A stretch of 64,000 nucleotides of DNA from Aequorivita echinoideorum (GTDB taxonomy: Bacteria; Bacteroidota; Bacteroidia; Flavobacteriales; Flavobacteriaceae), in contig NZ_JAHCTB010000001.1 in NCBI RefSeq assembly GCF_018476645.1, positions 124,001 through 188,000 on the forward strand. The letters are read 5' to 3'. A program made the position numbers and the translations under genes. This document shows, in pieces, positions 26,601-35,462 of the stretch. How positions within the stretch are numbered: the first letter of the stretch is position 1; each line of letters opens with the position of its first letter. Below the pieces are notes generated by a model that made no database searches, had not been told where the DNA came from, and worked only from the letters and a program-made list of their open reading frames with translations.

Positions 26601-27354
26601 AGAAATCCTTTGGACGTCTATGGACTCGAACACGGTAAGTGTTTCCTACCATTCGGAAAGTGATTGTACCTCAGGCGAAACATTTGTATTCAATGAAACT
26701 GTAATGGTATGCGCCGATATCACCATCAGCAAAATTGTTAACAATCCAACACCAATGATCGGTGAAACTATTCAATTTACTATTGAGGTAAATAATCTTG
26801 GACCCAATGACTTTACGGAGATTGAAATCAGCGAGAATATACCTTCTGGATACGATTATGTCTCGCACGAAAGTTCTATTGGAACCTACATTCCAACCAT
26901 AGGAATTTGGAGCATTGATCTTTTACCGGCAAACGAAACAGCTATTTTGACGCTTAATGTCAAGGTTTTAAATATTGGTGATTATTTGAACACAGCTACA
27001 ATAATGAGGTCGAACCCCGAAGATATGGACGACTCAAATAATTACGCAGAAATGGGAATTGAGCCTGTATGCCTATTTGTATTCAATGAATTTTCCCCGA
27101 ACAGTGATGGTATCAACGACACTTTTACAATAACCTGTATTGAAAATTGGCCAAACAATAATCTAAAGGTTTTCAACCGCTACGGAAGTTTGGTATACGA
27201 AAAGAACCGGTATGATAATTCTTGGGAAGGACGTGCAAATGTAAGCAATGCTTCAAGAAAAGATGAAGTATTACCTTCAGATACATATTATTACGTCTTG
27301 GATATGGGAGATGGGAATAAACCAAAAGTAGGCTGGTTGTTTTTAATCAAATAA
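23680..27354 (+). CDS. Giant Ig-repeat adhesin-like protein with T9SS type B (gliding-motility) C-terminal domain
   Basis: A 1224-residue secreted protein. It has a signal peptide (cleaved near SQTK, about residue 35). An N-terminal region (about 36-370) contains two similar beta-rich blocks and one paired-Cys site, for which I know no family. Seven tandem Ig-like units (375-926) resemble the CHU_C-associated Ig domain, each with WYDAP-x-GN, LLVDGLTYYAS and GCESS, plus two conserved Cys. A PKD-like segment (about 930-1018), a DUF11 domain (about 1022-1130) and a C-terminal type B sorting domain (about 1135-1224, NEFSPNSDGINDTFTITCIE, then VFNRYGSLVYE) follow. SprB-like adhesins share this plan. 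PorP/SprF and OmpA partners follow immediately, as expected for a type B substrate locus. Confidence 0.92.
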   Translation: MKKHLHLSESLGYTYVLMVLMACSLISSQMALSQTKVLADQVTFQNNVDNANNATLDNNDSATLNSYGGIAVGIGNYSGELELSFPSTVPANTTSYVKIDFDNDVLNALLGGSLGTLLADVLGTVVLGNHFFDIEARNGGTTVLSRSSLVPPSDRRFRIVQDAMGDFYIAITPSQAYDRIYIQDNTSALLLGTSNSMEVYNAFYFSGNQCNIDPLYSDFDGEGITLDLLNLGGAGVENPEFAIDGDEATYSELSLGIVGVLASMQQNVYFPAPYTPTSEFEITLRAEPTLVNLGLLNQVSVRAYNGFNQVYSTNINSLLTLDLLTLLQNGQEATIVFIPGASFDRVTIELESLLNVNIAQSIDIYEINVVGTATPTTNDETQEFCAVDEPTVADIQINETSILWYDSETGGNQLPLTELLVNGEIYYAAQIINGCESEERLAVEITINDTPPPTTTNMDQTFCAIDAPTISDLDAAGPNIVWYDAPTDGNAYASTDLLVDGLTYYASATGTNGCESSVRLAVNVSIEDTPAPTTSNTDQSFCEIDEPTVADLDATGQNIIWYDALMDGNAYALTDLLVDGLTYYASATGTNGCESSIRLAVNVSIEDTPAPTTSSTDQSFCEIDEPKVSDLDATGQNIVWYDAPIDGNAYASTDLLVDGLTYYASATGTNGCESSIRLAVNVSIEDTPAPTTSNTNQSFCTIDAPTISDLDAAGQNIIWYDAPTDGNAYASTDLLVDGLTYYASATGANGCESSVRLAVNVSIEDTPAPTTSNTNQSFCTIDAPTISDLDAAGPNIIWYDAPIDGNAYASTDLLIDGLTYYASATGANGCESSIRLAVNVSIEDTPAPITSNTNQSFCTIDAPTISDLDAAGQNIIWYDAPTNGNAYASTDLLVDGLTYYASATGTNGCESSVRLAVNVSLNVQSNPTISSNNSGNVCLNTAVMYTTESGNSNYIWNFTGGELISGGGSTDDFIEILWTSMDSNTVSVSYHSESDCTSGETFVFNETVMVCADITISKIVNNPTPMIGETIQFTIEVNNLGPNDFTEIEISENIPSGYDYVSHESSIGTYIPTIGIWSIDLLPANETAILTLNVKVLNIGDYLNTATIMRSNPEDMDDSNNYAEMGIEPVCLFVFNEFSPNSDGINDTFTITCIENWPNNNLKVFNRYGSLVYEKNRYDNSWEGRANVSNASRKDEVLPSDTYYYVLDMGDGNKPKVGWLFLIK
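24802..26457 (+). repeat. Seven tandem coding repeats of 234-237 bp
   Basis: One divergent unit (24802-25035, 78 codons) is followed by six units of exactly 237 bp starting at 25036, 25273, 25510, 25747, 25984 and 26221. Units 2-7 are nearly identical at protein level. They differ by block swaps (FCEIDEP or FCTIDAP, TGTNGCES or TGANGCES) shared between non-adjacent copies, a sign of recombination among units. Confidence 0.92.
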
Positions 27355-27403
27355 CAGCAAGCCACTTCAGTAAACATTCAATTTTCACCTAAAATATAAC
27401 GTT

Positions 27404-28339
27404 ATGAAACTTCCAAATATAAATTTCCAAAATATTCTCACCATTCTTTTAGTGCCTTTTTTTGCCGCAACGCTCCACGCACAACAGGATCCCCAGTATA
27501 CGCAATATATGTATAACACTATGAGCATTAATCCAGGATATGCCGGCTCCTTGGGTACTCTTGATGTGGTGGGCCTATACCGCGACCAATGGGTGGGCAT
27601 AGATGGCGCGCCCGTGACCCAGAATTTGGGAATTCATAGCCCGCTACGCAATGAGAAAATAGGACTGGGACTTAATCTTCAAAATGATAAAATAGGACCA
27701 GCTAATGAATTTCATGCCGATGTAAACTTTAGTTACACGCTACAAGTAAATTCCACATTAAAATTGGGATTGGGATTAAAAGGAGGGGCAAAAATTTTCA
27801 ATGTAGATTTTTCAAAAGGAAATTTTGAAAATCCGGGGATAGACCCGCTTTCCCAAAATATAGAAAATAGCGTAAGCACAACGCTGGGTGCGGGTGCCTA
27901 CCTGTATTCAGACAATTGGTATTTGGGACTATCGGTGCCAGATTTTATTACGAATAAATTTTATGATGACATCGAACAATCGGTAGCGGAAGAGGAAATT
28001 CAATATTATTTGATTGGAGGGTATGTTTTTGATCTTTCGCCCTCGTTAAGGTTTAAGCCTACCGTTTTGGCAAAATACCTTCACGGTTTTCCTCTGGTGG
28101 TGGATGTTTCGGCTAATTTTTTGTTCATGGAGCAATTTTCCGTAGGTGCCTCCTATCGTTACGATGACGCTATAAGTGGCCTTGCGGGTGTCAATTTTCT
28201 CGAGGGTTTCTTTGTAGGCTATTCCTATGACTATACGCTTACCGATCTATCAAATTATAATTCTGGCACGCACGAGATTATACTAAGGTATTCACTTCCC
28301 CAGAAAAATAAAAGAATCAATTCCCCCAGATATTTTTAA
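27404..28339 (+). CDS. PorP/SprF family type IX secretion membrane protein
   Basis: A 311-residue outer membrane protein with a signal peptide ending at LHAQ (about 24) and the family signature QQDPQYTQYMYNTMSINPGY (25-44) followed by AGSLG. The remainder is a predicted 14-strand barrel ending in EIILRYSLPQKNKRINSPRY. PorP/SprF proteins dock type B substrates of the T9SS at the cell surface, and the gene directly follows such a substrate (49 bp gap) and precedes the OmpA gene (12 bp gap). This three-gene order is the classical SprB-SprF-type unit; the copy is probably specific for the upstream adhesin. Confidence 0.95.
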   Translation: MKLPNINFQNILTILLVPFFAATLHAQQDPQYTQYMYNTMSINPGYAGSLGTLDVVGLYRDQWVGIDGAPVTQNLGIHSPLRNEKIGLGLNLQNDKIGPANEFHADVNFSYTLQVNSTLKLGLGLKGGAKIFNVDFSKGNFENPGIDPLSQNIENSVSTTLGAGAYLYSDNWYLGLSVPDFITNKFYDDIEQSVAEEEIQYYLIGGYVFDLSPSLRFKPTVLAKYLHGFPLVVDVSANFLFMEQFSVGASYRYDDAISGLAGVNFLEGFFVGYSYDYTLTDLSNYNSGTHEIILRYSLPQKNKRINSPRYF

Positions 28340-28351
28340 AAACCAACTATC

Positions 28352-30283
28352 ATGAAGAAAATAATACTATTCATATTCACCATTATTTCGAGCCATTGCT
28401 TTGCGCAGGCAGAACTAAAAAAAGCTGATCGCTTGCTCAATTCGTACGCATATACGGAGGCTGTGGGATTGTATAATAATTATTTCGAAAAAAATAAAGA
28501 TGCCAGCCCCGAGACGTATCTAAAAGCAGCTGATGCCAATTATTTCACAAACAATATGCGGCAAGCCTCCATGCTTTATGAAAAAACATATAAAGCTAAC
28601 GGAACTCTTGAAGAACCGTATCTATCACGCTATGTACGGAGTTTACGGAGCGTGCGCGATTATGAAAAAGCGGATGCTATTTATTTGAAATATCTAAAAG
28701 CAAACCAAAATGAAGAAGAAATCCAAAAATATAAAAGTGAAGCAAAAGCATTCAACACCTTGCTGAAAAGTGAGGAGCCATCGCGTTACACACTCACCAA
28801 TCTGGATATCAATACCAAATATTCTGATTTTGTAAATGTTATCCACGGTGATGAAGTGATTTTTTCGTCTTCGAGGCCAGGAGCGGCAAAGGAGCTGTAT
28901 GCTTGGAATGAGCAACCCTATTTGAGTCAATTTAGCGCGCAGCGAAATGAAAACGGACAACTTGCGGAACCATCGCTCTATGCGCAGCAAATAAGTTCAA
29001 ATTTTCACGATGCCACCATTGCAATGGTGCCCAACAGCAATGTTGTTTATTTTACCAGTAGCGCCATCAAAAAAAACAAATTGGTTCTCGATGAAGGGCA
29101 AAATAACAATTTCAGTATTTACAAGGGAGTGCTGGAAAATGGAAAGATTACGGGTAAGGAGACTGTTTTCTTTGCTGCGGCGGAATATTCTACGGGCCAT
29201 CCATCTGTAAGTTCGGACGGGAAGTATCTTTTTTTTGCATCAGACATGCCGGACGGTTATGGCGAAGCGGATATTTATTACAGTGAAATTTTTGAGGACG
29301 GTACGCTTTCCACACCAAAAAATGCTGGCGAAATTATAAATACGAGCGGAAATGATTATTTCCCAAATCTTATAGATGGTGAATTGTACTTTTCTTCCAA
29401 TGGGCACGTGGGCTTCGGAGGAACGGATTTGTACGTCTCAAATTTTTCAGAAGAAAAGGGATTTTCAGAATTACAAAATCTGGGCAAAGTGGCGAACAGT
29501 GCCGATGATGATTTTTCAATTGTATTTAATGAAGACCGCAAATCTGGGTATCTGTCATCAAACCGCGCGGGCGGAAAAGGAGATGATGATATGTATTATT
29601 TTATCCGAAAACCATTGACATGTGACCAACTAATAGGTGGAAGAGTAACCGACAAATTAAGCAAACAACAACTGGACGCGGTTACGGTCACTGCGAAAGA
29701 TCTCGAAAATACCATTTTGGGAACCACCCAAACCGATACCAACGGATTATACGAATTAAAAATACCCTGCAACACAAAAGTAACCCTCGTGGCTAACAAA
29801 GATGGTTTCATTGAAAAATCACAGATAACTACCACGGGTGATGTGGATGGGACAGCTACCGAAAAAGTAAATTTTGAGCTCCGTAAGATTGAAGACGTTA
29901 TTGTGAAAGACGATAAAGGAGTAGAAAAAATAAAATTGGATGCCATCTATTTCGATTACAATAAATGGGATATAACCCCACAAGCTGCACAAGTTTTGGA
30001 CAAAGCGGTAGATCTTTTCAATGAACTTCCAAATATGCGCATAAAGATAGAATCGCACACAGATTCCCGCGGAAAGAATGAATACAATTTGAACTTATCT
30101 GACAAGCGCGCAAAGGCCACCCAAGAATATATATATTCAAAAGGTATTGCGAAGGACAGGATTGAAAGCGCCACAGGCTATGGCGAAAGTAGATTGCTCA
30201 ACAAATGCGCCGATGGTGTGCGCTGCACAGACTCGGAGCACGACCTAAACCGAAGATCTGACTTTATCATTTTAACGAGATGA
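28352..30283 (+). CDS. OmpA-family protein with PD40 propeller and regulatory-like domain
   Basis: A 643-residue periplasmic or outer-membrane protein. It has a signal peptide (to about 18), a TPR-like helical region (20-125), a WD40-like PD40 propeller (about 150-405, with HPSVSSDGKYLFFASDMPDG and YFSSNGHVGFGGTDLY), a carboxypeptidase-regulatory-like beta domain (about 425-512) and an OmpA peptidoglycan-binding domain (about 533-643, YFDYNKWDI, SHTDSRGKNEYNLNLSDKRA and RRSDF). The same domain order occurs in the OmpA proteins that accompany PorP/SprF and T9SS substrates. It probably anchors the surface complex to peptidoglycan. Confidence 0.94.
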   Translation: MKKIILFIFTIISSHCFAQAELKKADRLLNSYAYTEAVGLYNNYFEKNKDASPETYLKAADANYFTNNMRQASMLYEKTYKANGTLEEPYLSRYVRSLRSVRDYEKADAIYLKYLKANQNEEEIQKYKSEAKAFNTLLKSEEPSRYTLTNLDINTKYSDFVNVIHGDEVIFSSSRPGAAKELYAWNEQPYLSQFSAQRNENGQLAEPSLYAQQISSNFHDATIAMVPNSNVVYFTSSAIKKNKLVLDEGQNNNFSIYKGVLENGKITGKETVFFAAAEYSTGHPSVSSDGKYLFFASDMPDGYGEADIYYSEIFEDGTLSTPKNAGEIINTSGNDYFPNLIDGELYFSSNGHVGFGGTDLYVSNFSEEKGFSELQNLGKVANSADDDFSIVFNEDRKSGYLSSNRAGGKGDDDMYYFIRKPLTCDQLIGGRVTDKLSKQQLDAVTVTAKDLENTILGTTQTDTNGLYELKIPCNTKVTLVANKDGFIEKSQITTTGDVDGTATEKVNFELRKIEDVIVKDDKGVEKIKLDAIYFDYNKWDITPQAAQVLDKAVDLFNELPNMRIKIESHTDSRGKNEYNLNLSDKRAKATQEYIYSKGIAKDRIESATGYGESRLLNKCADGVRCTDSEHDLNRRSDFIILTR

Positions 30284-30436
30284 ATTAACCCGATTTCATA
30301 AATTTTTAACTTAATCCGAGATTTTTACTTTTAGTCTATAATTTTTTGTAATTTTAGATACGTTTTCCCCCTATAAAACGAAGTTAGATGACCAACCACA
30401 TCTTAACTCGAACTGTTTATTTATAAAATCTAGGGT

Positions 30437-31135
30437 ATGGAAACTTTTTTACTTAAGGCAGAAGACCGAATAACCGATATTAGGGAAACTGTTTCAATCT
30501 ATAACCATTACGATAAAGAACAGCTAAAACTTCCTAAGGAGTTACCGTTCAAAAATCTCCTTAATATAAGAGATTTTGATCTTAAACCAAATATGGGTAT
30601 TTTGCCCCATAAACACATAAATAGAGAGCTAATAACCATAATGGTGTCCGGAAATCTGGTGCAAAAAACCAATAGGGGGGAAACAGTACATTTGCAGCCT
30701 GGGGACGTTCAATTTATGAGTGCTGGCTCTGGCATTTCGCATTTTGAATATAATTTGAGCGGTAATTCGTGGCTAAACTGCATGCAAGTTTGCCTTGAGC
30801 CAAGAAAAAGTTTTACCAAACCTCTCAACAAAACCATTAAATTACCACCTAACCGCAATGCATTCCACACTATAATTTCCCCAAAAAAAAATGATAATGG
30901 TTATTTGCCCGTGGATGATGATTTCTATATTCATTTTGGGATGTTTGAAAGCGGCCATAATTTTGTACATAACCAAGATCAACATAGTAAAGGCTGCATT
31001 GTTATAAGCCTCTTCGGAAATTTGATCGTAAATGGATTATCGCTGGGCGGAAAGGATACACTTTTTATATGGAATGAAGAAACCATTGAAATTGAAGCGG
31101 AAAAAGCAACCGATTTCTTTTTATTTGAAGCTTAA
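30437..31135 (+). CDS. Pirin-family protein
   Basis: A 232-residue bicupin protein. The N-terminal cupin has the four metal ligands of the pirin family: His58 and His60 (PHKH), His102 and Glu104 (SHFE), which match the positions in human pirin. The second cupin (about 150-230) lacks an obvious metal set, as is usual. Pirins bind iron, and some oxidise quercetin or act as redox-sensing co-regulators; which role applies here is not known. It is convergent with a BLUF photoreceptor gene. The 153-bp upstream gap has T-rich elements but no clear promoter. Confidence 0.93.
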   Translation: METFLLKAEDRITDIRETVSIYNHYDKEQLKLPKELPFKNLLNIRDFDLKPNMGILPHKHINRELITIMVSGNLVQKTNRGETVHLQPGDVQFMSAGSGISHFEYNLSGNSWLNCMQVCLEPRKSFTKPLNKTIKLPPNRNAFHTIISPKKNDNGYLPVDDDFYIHFGMFESGHNFVHNQDQHSKGCIVISLFGNLIVNGLSLGGKDTLFIWNEETIEIEAEKATDFFLFEA

Positions 31136-31195
31136 AAATTTCTTATATAAAAATTTTCAATTTTTGTGGAGTAATTATTTATAATACGCTACATA

Positions 31196-31603
31196 TTAAT
31201 TGCTTGTGTTGCACAAAAAAGGATTCAAAAAAGCATAAAGACTTTTCGCATAGGGCGAATCTGCCAGTGTAGCCAAATATTTTGAAAATTCCTTCAATTC
31301 TTCAAAATTGTTCATCGTTCTGAAACCTAATTTATAATTTGAAAAAATTCTTTCATCGATGGGGTGCCTCAAAATAACCGTAATTTGATTGTGCCGTTCG
31401 TCCCGCTCTATCTTATAAAAAAGTGCATCAATTATTGCATTTTCACCTTCAATCACCTGTATAAATGTACCTTCTTGATAAATCAAAATTCCCGTTATGC
31501 CATAATAATTATTGTTGGATATGGTTTGGTCAAAAAGAGCTTGGATCTCCTCATCGGGAAATAACTTCACGGAATTACTGATGTAGCATATGGTAGATAG
31601 CAT
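31196..31603 (-). CDS. BLUF-domain blue-light sensor
   Basis: A 135-residue stand-alone BLUF protein that should bind FAD and sense blue light. The hallmark residues are present: Tyr7 (ICYIS), the Asn cluster at about 30-32 before ITGILIYQ, and Gln49 (FIQVIEGE). These correspond to the Tyr/Asn/Gln set that rearranges hydrogen bonds to flavin. The C-terminal semi-conserved Trp/Met region is GFRTM. No output domain is fused, so it must signal through a partner. No GGDEF/EAL gene is adjacent. The convergent pirin gene is the nearest neighbour. Confidence 0.93.
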   Translation of the reverse strand: MLSTICYISNSVKLFPDEEIQALFDQTISNNNYYGITGILIYQEGTFIQVIEGENAIIDALFYKIERDERHNQITVILRHPIDERIFSNYKLGFRTMNNFEELKEFSKYLATLADSPYAKSLYAFLNPFLCNTSN

Positions 31604-31734
31604 TTACTGCAAGTTACCTTTTTAAGAATCAGTTACAACTTAATGAAATAATAAATTGTTTCAGAATTAACTTAGTGTTTGAGTTAATAATAACTTCATT
31701 AGAAACAATTATGGATAATCTTTAAAAGCAAAAT

Positions 31735-31929
31735 TTACGAGTAGTTTAAAGCTTCATCAATTTTTTGGCATCTCGATAATGGTAAATCCTCTTTGTGATC
31801 CGAACAGACCATAATGGAAGAAATTGCCAGAGCCGTGGCGAGCATAGCCACAAATACAAAAGAAAAAATAATCAACGCTGGGGAGTAAAGAAATTCTGAA
31901 AAAAAAGATTTGAGCACGCGTATAACCAA
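31735..31929 (-). CDS. Possible small membrane protein (64 residues)
   Basis: The reading frame encodes one clear transmembrane helix (SPALIIFSFVFVAMLATALA) and a polar Cys-containing tail (VCSDHKEDLPLSRCQK). It would start with TTG (31929) or GTG (about 31917). A second overlapping frame with an ATG (31757-32011) has weaker protein character. I recognise no family, and the non-ATG start makes the call weak. Confidence 0.3.
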   Translation of the reverse strand: MVIRVLKSFFSEFLYSPALIIFSFVFVAMLATALAISSIMVCSDHKEDLPLSRCQKIDEALNYS

Positions 31930-32082
31930 AATATATGGGTTCTAAGCAGGTTACCAATATTCTGATTTGGGAGCAGAAGCTCAAAGCTACGCCCATTGTT
32001 TGCATTTCCATTATCCATTTAATAGAAAGATTGCCGTAAAACAGTTTCTTTTGGAAGAAAATTCTTTTTGAAGAAACAGCAA
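31930..32082. other. Remainder of the 479-bp gap between BLUF and DUF1206 genes
   Basis: Apart from the possible small gene at 31735-31929, the gap 31604-32082 shows no RNA gene or strong hairpin. On the minus strand near 31620-31655 a TTG, 19 bp, TAACTTG arrangement could be a weak promoter for the BLUF gene. Confidence 0.3.
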
Positions 32083-32898
32083 TTATTCTTTCTCCTCAAA
32101 ATTTCGGAATCGCGAAAGCAATACATAGAACGCCCCATACGCTATAAAGCCGGCCGCTGTAAACGCCATTAAGGCTCTCCCTAAAAAGGATTGTTCCAAA
32201 AATGAAAAAGCATCTTGAATACCTTTAATCTCGTGGTTGCCCGTATAGATACCGGCACGAAGAAAAAAATATGCAATAATTGCCACAATGAAAGCGCGCG
32301 AATAGAAACCAAACTGCCCCAACCTACGAATTAATTGCGAATTTCGCCGACCTTCCAAATTGAATTGGTCCAATAATCGCCCCCTAAAAACACCTAAAAT
32401 TAAAATCACTGCTTGTATCCCCAAAACTATTCCCACGATTATAAAAATAATGGAGAGCAAATGGGGGCCCAAAAAATCGAGATATTGTGACGTTTTATCG
32501 TCATCAATGGAATATGTGAATAAATGATAAAATGCCAAAAAGGCAACAAAAATATATACCAATCCTGTACTAAATACGCCAAAACGCTGTAGAAAGGCCT
32601 TTCTATCACTTCCCATATTTTCAGGATCCTTAAAAGCTTGCACGAACATCCAGTATGAATAACAAAGCAACCCCGCTCCCATTAAAACCAATAGTGTTTG
32701 ACCGAAAATTTGTCGCTTCAAAAAAATAAGCGCTTGATTGGTTCCCACACTCTCGCCGCCCATATTCAGCGCCGCCAGAAGTGAAAATATTCCTATGACC
32801 AAATAAATGATCCCTTTGGATATAAAGCCAATGATTGCCGTAATTCTGTAGGATTTTTTCAAATGTTGACTATCTACGAAAATTTCCCAAAGGTACAT
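32083..32898 (-). CDS. DUF1206 membrane protein
   Basis: A 271-residue integral membrane protein with six predicted helices arranged as three similar pairs (about 20-45 and 65-90, 105-130 and 150-170, 200-220 and 240-260). Each pair starts with a segment like RITAIIGFISKGIIYLVIGI, FGVFSTGLVYIFVAFLAF or LGQFGFYSRAFIVAIIAYFF. This threefold pattern is the DUF1206 family. The function is unknown. It stands alone between the BLUF and response-regulator genes. A neighbouring role in light or stress response would be speculation. Confidence 0.9.
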   Translation of the reverse strand: MYLWEIFVDSQHLKKSYRITAIIGFISKGIIYLVIGIFSLLAALNMGGESVGTNQALIFLKRQIFGQTLLVLMGAGLLCYSYWMFVQAFKDPENMGSDRKAFLQRFGVFSTGLVYIFVAFLAFYHLFTYSIDDDKTSQYLDFLGPHLLSIIFIIVGIVLGIQAVILILGVFRGRLLDQFNLEGRRNSQLIRRLGQFGFYSRAFIVAIIAYFFLRAGIYTGNHEIKGIQDAFSFLEQSFLGRALMAFTAAGFIAYGAFYVLLSRFRNFEEKE

Positions 32899-33022
32899 TT
32901 ACTTTTATGAAGAATAGCCAGGTATGGAAGTTCCTTGAAATAGGATTTTCACCATTGAAAAAGTTTCGGAATATTATTTTGAAGAAAATTTAGAAAAAAC
33001 TGAATTCTTTGAAATGAATAAT

Positions 33023-33421
33023 TTATAGGGGAAAACCTTCCTTTAAATTTTTCAATACATCTATTGAGATAGGCTTCACAACAAAGTTGCTTACGGAATC
33101 ATAATGCTTCGCCCTATCAAAATCCTTGGGGTCTATGGACGAACTTACAATGTAAATGACTATTTTTTTTTCAATTTCTATTTGGGTAAATACATCCAAA
33201 AACTGCCAGCCGTCCATTATGGGCATATTCAAATCCAGAAGAATTAAATCCGGAAGGCGCTGCCCCGCTTCAATAAGAGCGGTCAAATTATCCAATGCAT
33301 CCTTTCCATTTTTAAAGATTAGAAATGCATCGCAGAAATTTACCAGTTCCATCATTCGCCGAGTTCCGTATACAAAGATGGGATCGTCATCCACAATGCA
33401 AGCCAAATCTATTTTTTTCAT
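33023..33421 (-). CDS. CheY-like single-domain response regulator
   Basis: A 132-residue stand-alone receiver domain with acidic pocket DDD (11-13), phospho-acceptor Asp63 (LILLDLNMP), a Ser in SSSIDP and the conserved Lys near 116 (FVVKP). There is no output domain. Its ATG directly follows the stop codon of the PAS histidine kinase gene with no gap, so the two are one operon and the kinase is its likely phosphodonor. In this phylum such regulators often relay phosphate or act by protein contact. Confidence 0.93.
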   Translation of the reverse strand: MKKIDLACIVDDDPIFVYGTRRMMELVNFCDAFLIFKNGKDALDNLTALIEAGQRLPDLILLDLNMPIMDGWQFLDVFTQIEIEKKIVIYIVSSSIDPKDFDRAKHYDSVSNFVVKPISIDVLKNLKEGFPL

Positions 33422-35311
33422 TTATTCCTGTTCTTGATTTTTTAAAGATACAAAAAATGTGGTGCCCACACCCACGGTACTTTTTACCCAAACTTTTCCG
33501 CCGATAGCCTCAATTTGATTTTTTGTAATAAATAATCCCAAACCTCTGGAATCCTTTGCCTCGTGAAAAGTTTTGTACATTCCGAACAATTTATCTCCAT
33601 GGGTTTTTAGGTCGATACCAAGACCGTTATCCTTAAATGAAATAACGACATTATCATCCTCCACAACTGCATCAACTTCAATTATGGGAGGTCTTTCTGG
33701 CGATCTGTATTTTATTGCATTGGTAAGAAAATTTAAGAGAATACTATCCAAATAAGCTGGAATAGCCAGTACGTTTATTTTAGGATCAATTTTATTTACA
33801 ATAGTAGATTTTTGCTCAAGCGATACCGCCCTTATACTTGTAATTGCCTTTTCCAAATAATCAAAAAGTGAAAGGGAGCTGAGGTTTTGACCCGTTTTTG
33901 TGTTCAGTATGGCCACTTCATTTAAGTGCTGAACTGTTTCTTCAAGGTTGCCCACCGCGGTTTTTAGCATCGGAAAAATTTCATTTTCCATAGCTTCGGG
34001 CGCATCCATTTCCATCAAATTTAAAAGCATTGCGAGATTTCCAGAGTGCGAGCGCAAATTATGGCTTACAATGTGTGTAAAATTCAACAGGCGGAAATTT
34101 TGGTCCTTGGTAATTTCCAACAATTCCTGTACTCTTTTTTTATCGAGAATTTTTGAGGTAATATCACTAAACTGCATTACAAAATGCAATGGATTGCCTT
34201 CATCGTCCCTTACCAAAGAAATGGTGAGTATTATCCAAATGATTTCACCACTTTTGGACATCAGGCGTTTTTCACTTTCAAAGGATTCAATATGGCCACG
34301 CAACGCCTCTTTCAACAGATGGGTATCATTCTCCAACTCTTCCTGATGAATTAAATCGCTGTATTTAAGTTTCAATAATTCAGCTTTTGTGTATCCCAAC
34401 ATTTTTGAGAGGCTTTTATTTACATTTATCCATGATAAATCCAAACTTACCAAAGCCATTCCCACGCCAGCAAAATCAAAAGTTTTCCTGAAAATCTGTT
34501 CAGCGAGTTCCAGCCTTTTAATGAGTCGTGCCTTTTCATCAATATCCTGAAAAACCCCATAGACTTTTACGCACTCATCATTTTCACGTACGCTTATCCC
34601 GATGGAACGTACCCATTTTTCATTTCCAAGATGGGTTTCAATTATAAATTCATCATCAAAACCCTTTCCCTCCACGACACATTCATTGAAAAGTTTGAGG
34701 ATCCGCTCCCTGTTTTTTCCTTCTTTGTAAAAAGCGATACCATTTTCAAAGGAGGGTTCATAATCTGCCGGAACCTCGTGGATTCGTTTTGTCACATCGC
34801 TCCAGCTTACTTTCTGGGCTATTAAATCTACCTCCCAGGTTCCAATGATTGCCGCCTCGTTGGTACGGTCCAAAAGGTCTTTATATTTTGCCGCTAAAAT
34901 TTCATCATTTTTACGCTGGCTAATATCCCGAACAGAACCAATAACCACCGGTTGACCGCCTTCAAGCTCAACATTCCAAGTGTTGAGTACCCAAACCCAG
35001 TTACCATTTTTATTTAGAAAGCGATGTTCCACTTTATTGGATACTAAAGCATCGAGATCCTTATTTTGAAGAAAATTCCTGAAAAATTCGTCTTCAGCAT
35101 GAATACAATCTAGAAAATTTTGGGAGCTCCAGATGTTCGAGTCCTCTGGGCCGCAGCCCAAAATATTCTGAAGAACATCATCTAAAAAAATCTCATCGGT
35201 TACAGGTTTCCATTTCCAGATGCCAATATTTAGGGAAGAAAGAATAGATTTATAAAAATCATTTGTGGCTAATGGCTGCCGTTTACATTTAGGGGTATTT
35301 TCAGATTTCAT
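33422..35311 (-). CDS. Multi-PAS sensor histidine kinase, soluble
   Basis: A 629-residue cytoplasmic kinase without membrane helices. Three PAS/PAC units occupy about 20-135, 148-262 and 272-392, with PAC ends such as VVIGSVRDISQRK, VYGVFQDIDEK and FVMQFSDITSK. The HisKA region holds the phospho-acceptor His417 in HIVSHNLRSHSGNL. The HATPase domain (about 520-625) has NAIKYRSPERPP, DNGLGIDLKTHGDKLFGMYK and the glycine-rich RGLGLFITKNQ. It is coupled to the CheY-like regulator that starts at its stop codon. The signal is unknown. No heme, flavin or other cofactor residue in the PAS units can be assigned. Confidence 0.94.
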   Translation of the reverse strand: MKSENTPKCKRQPLATNDFYKSILSSLNIGIWKWKPVTDEIFLDDVLQNILGCGPEDSNIWSSQNFLDCIHAEDEFFRNFLQNKDLDALVSNKVEHRFLNKNGNWVWVLNTWNVELEGGQPVVIGSVRDISQRKNDEILAAKYKDLLDRTNEAAIIGTWEVDLIAQKVSWSDVTKRIHEVPADYEPSFENGIAFYKEGKNRERILKLFNECVVEGKGFDDEFIIETHLGNEKWVRSIGISVRENDECVKVYGVFQDIDEKARLIKRLELAEQIFRKTFDFAGVGMALVSLDLSWINVNKSLSKMLGYTKAELLKLKYSDLIHQEELENDTHLLKEALRGHIESFESEKRLMSKSGEIIWIILTISLVRDDEGNPLHFVMQFSDITSKILDKKRVQELLEITKDQNFRLLNFTHIVSHNLRSHSGNLAMLLNLMEMDAPEAMENEIFPMLKTAVGNLEETVQHLNEVAILNTKTGQNLSSLSLFDYLEKAITSIRAVSLEQKSTIVNKIDPKINVLAIPAYLDSILLNFLTNAIKYRSPERPPIIEVDAVVEDDNVVISFKDNGLGIDLKTHGDKLFGMYKTFHEAKDSRGLGLFITKNQIEAIGGKVWVKSTVGVGTTFFVSLKNQEQE

Positions 35312-35462
35312 TGATTTGGGGTTTACAATAAAAACGTGCTGTCAGGCAATATAGAATTCCTGAAAGAGAAATCTACAAAGCCAAGTTCATAATTTAAATA
35401 AATATTTCAAAACAATTGAATAAACGAAAAATGAGATCATTCGGTTTTCAAAAAAAATTTTT

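Noticed and set aside
31136-31195. A possible terminator between the convergent pirin and BLUF genes
   Set aside because: Only a weak A/T stem (AAAAAT/ATTTTT) is present, which random A+T-rich DNA would also give.
31757-32011. An 84-residue minus-strand frame with ATG start beside the BLUF gene
   Set aside because: It is rich in Phe/Cys without a topology pattern and overlaps the more protein-like 64-residue frame. I do not annotate it.
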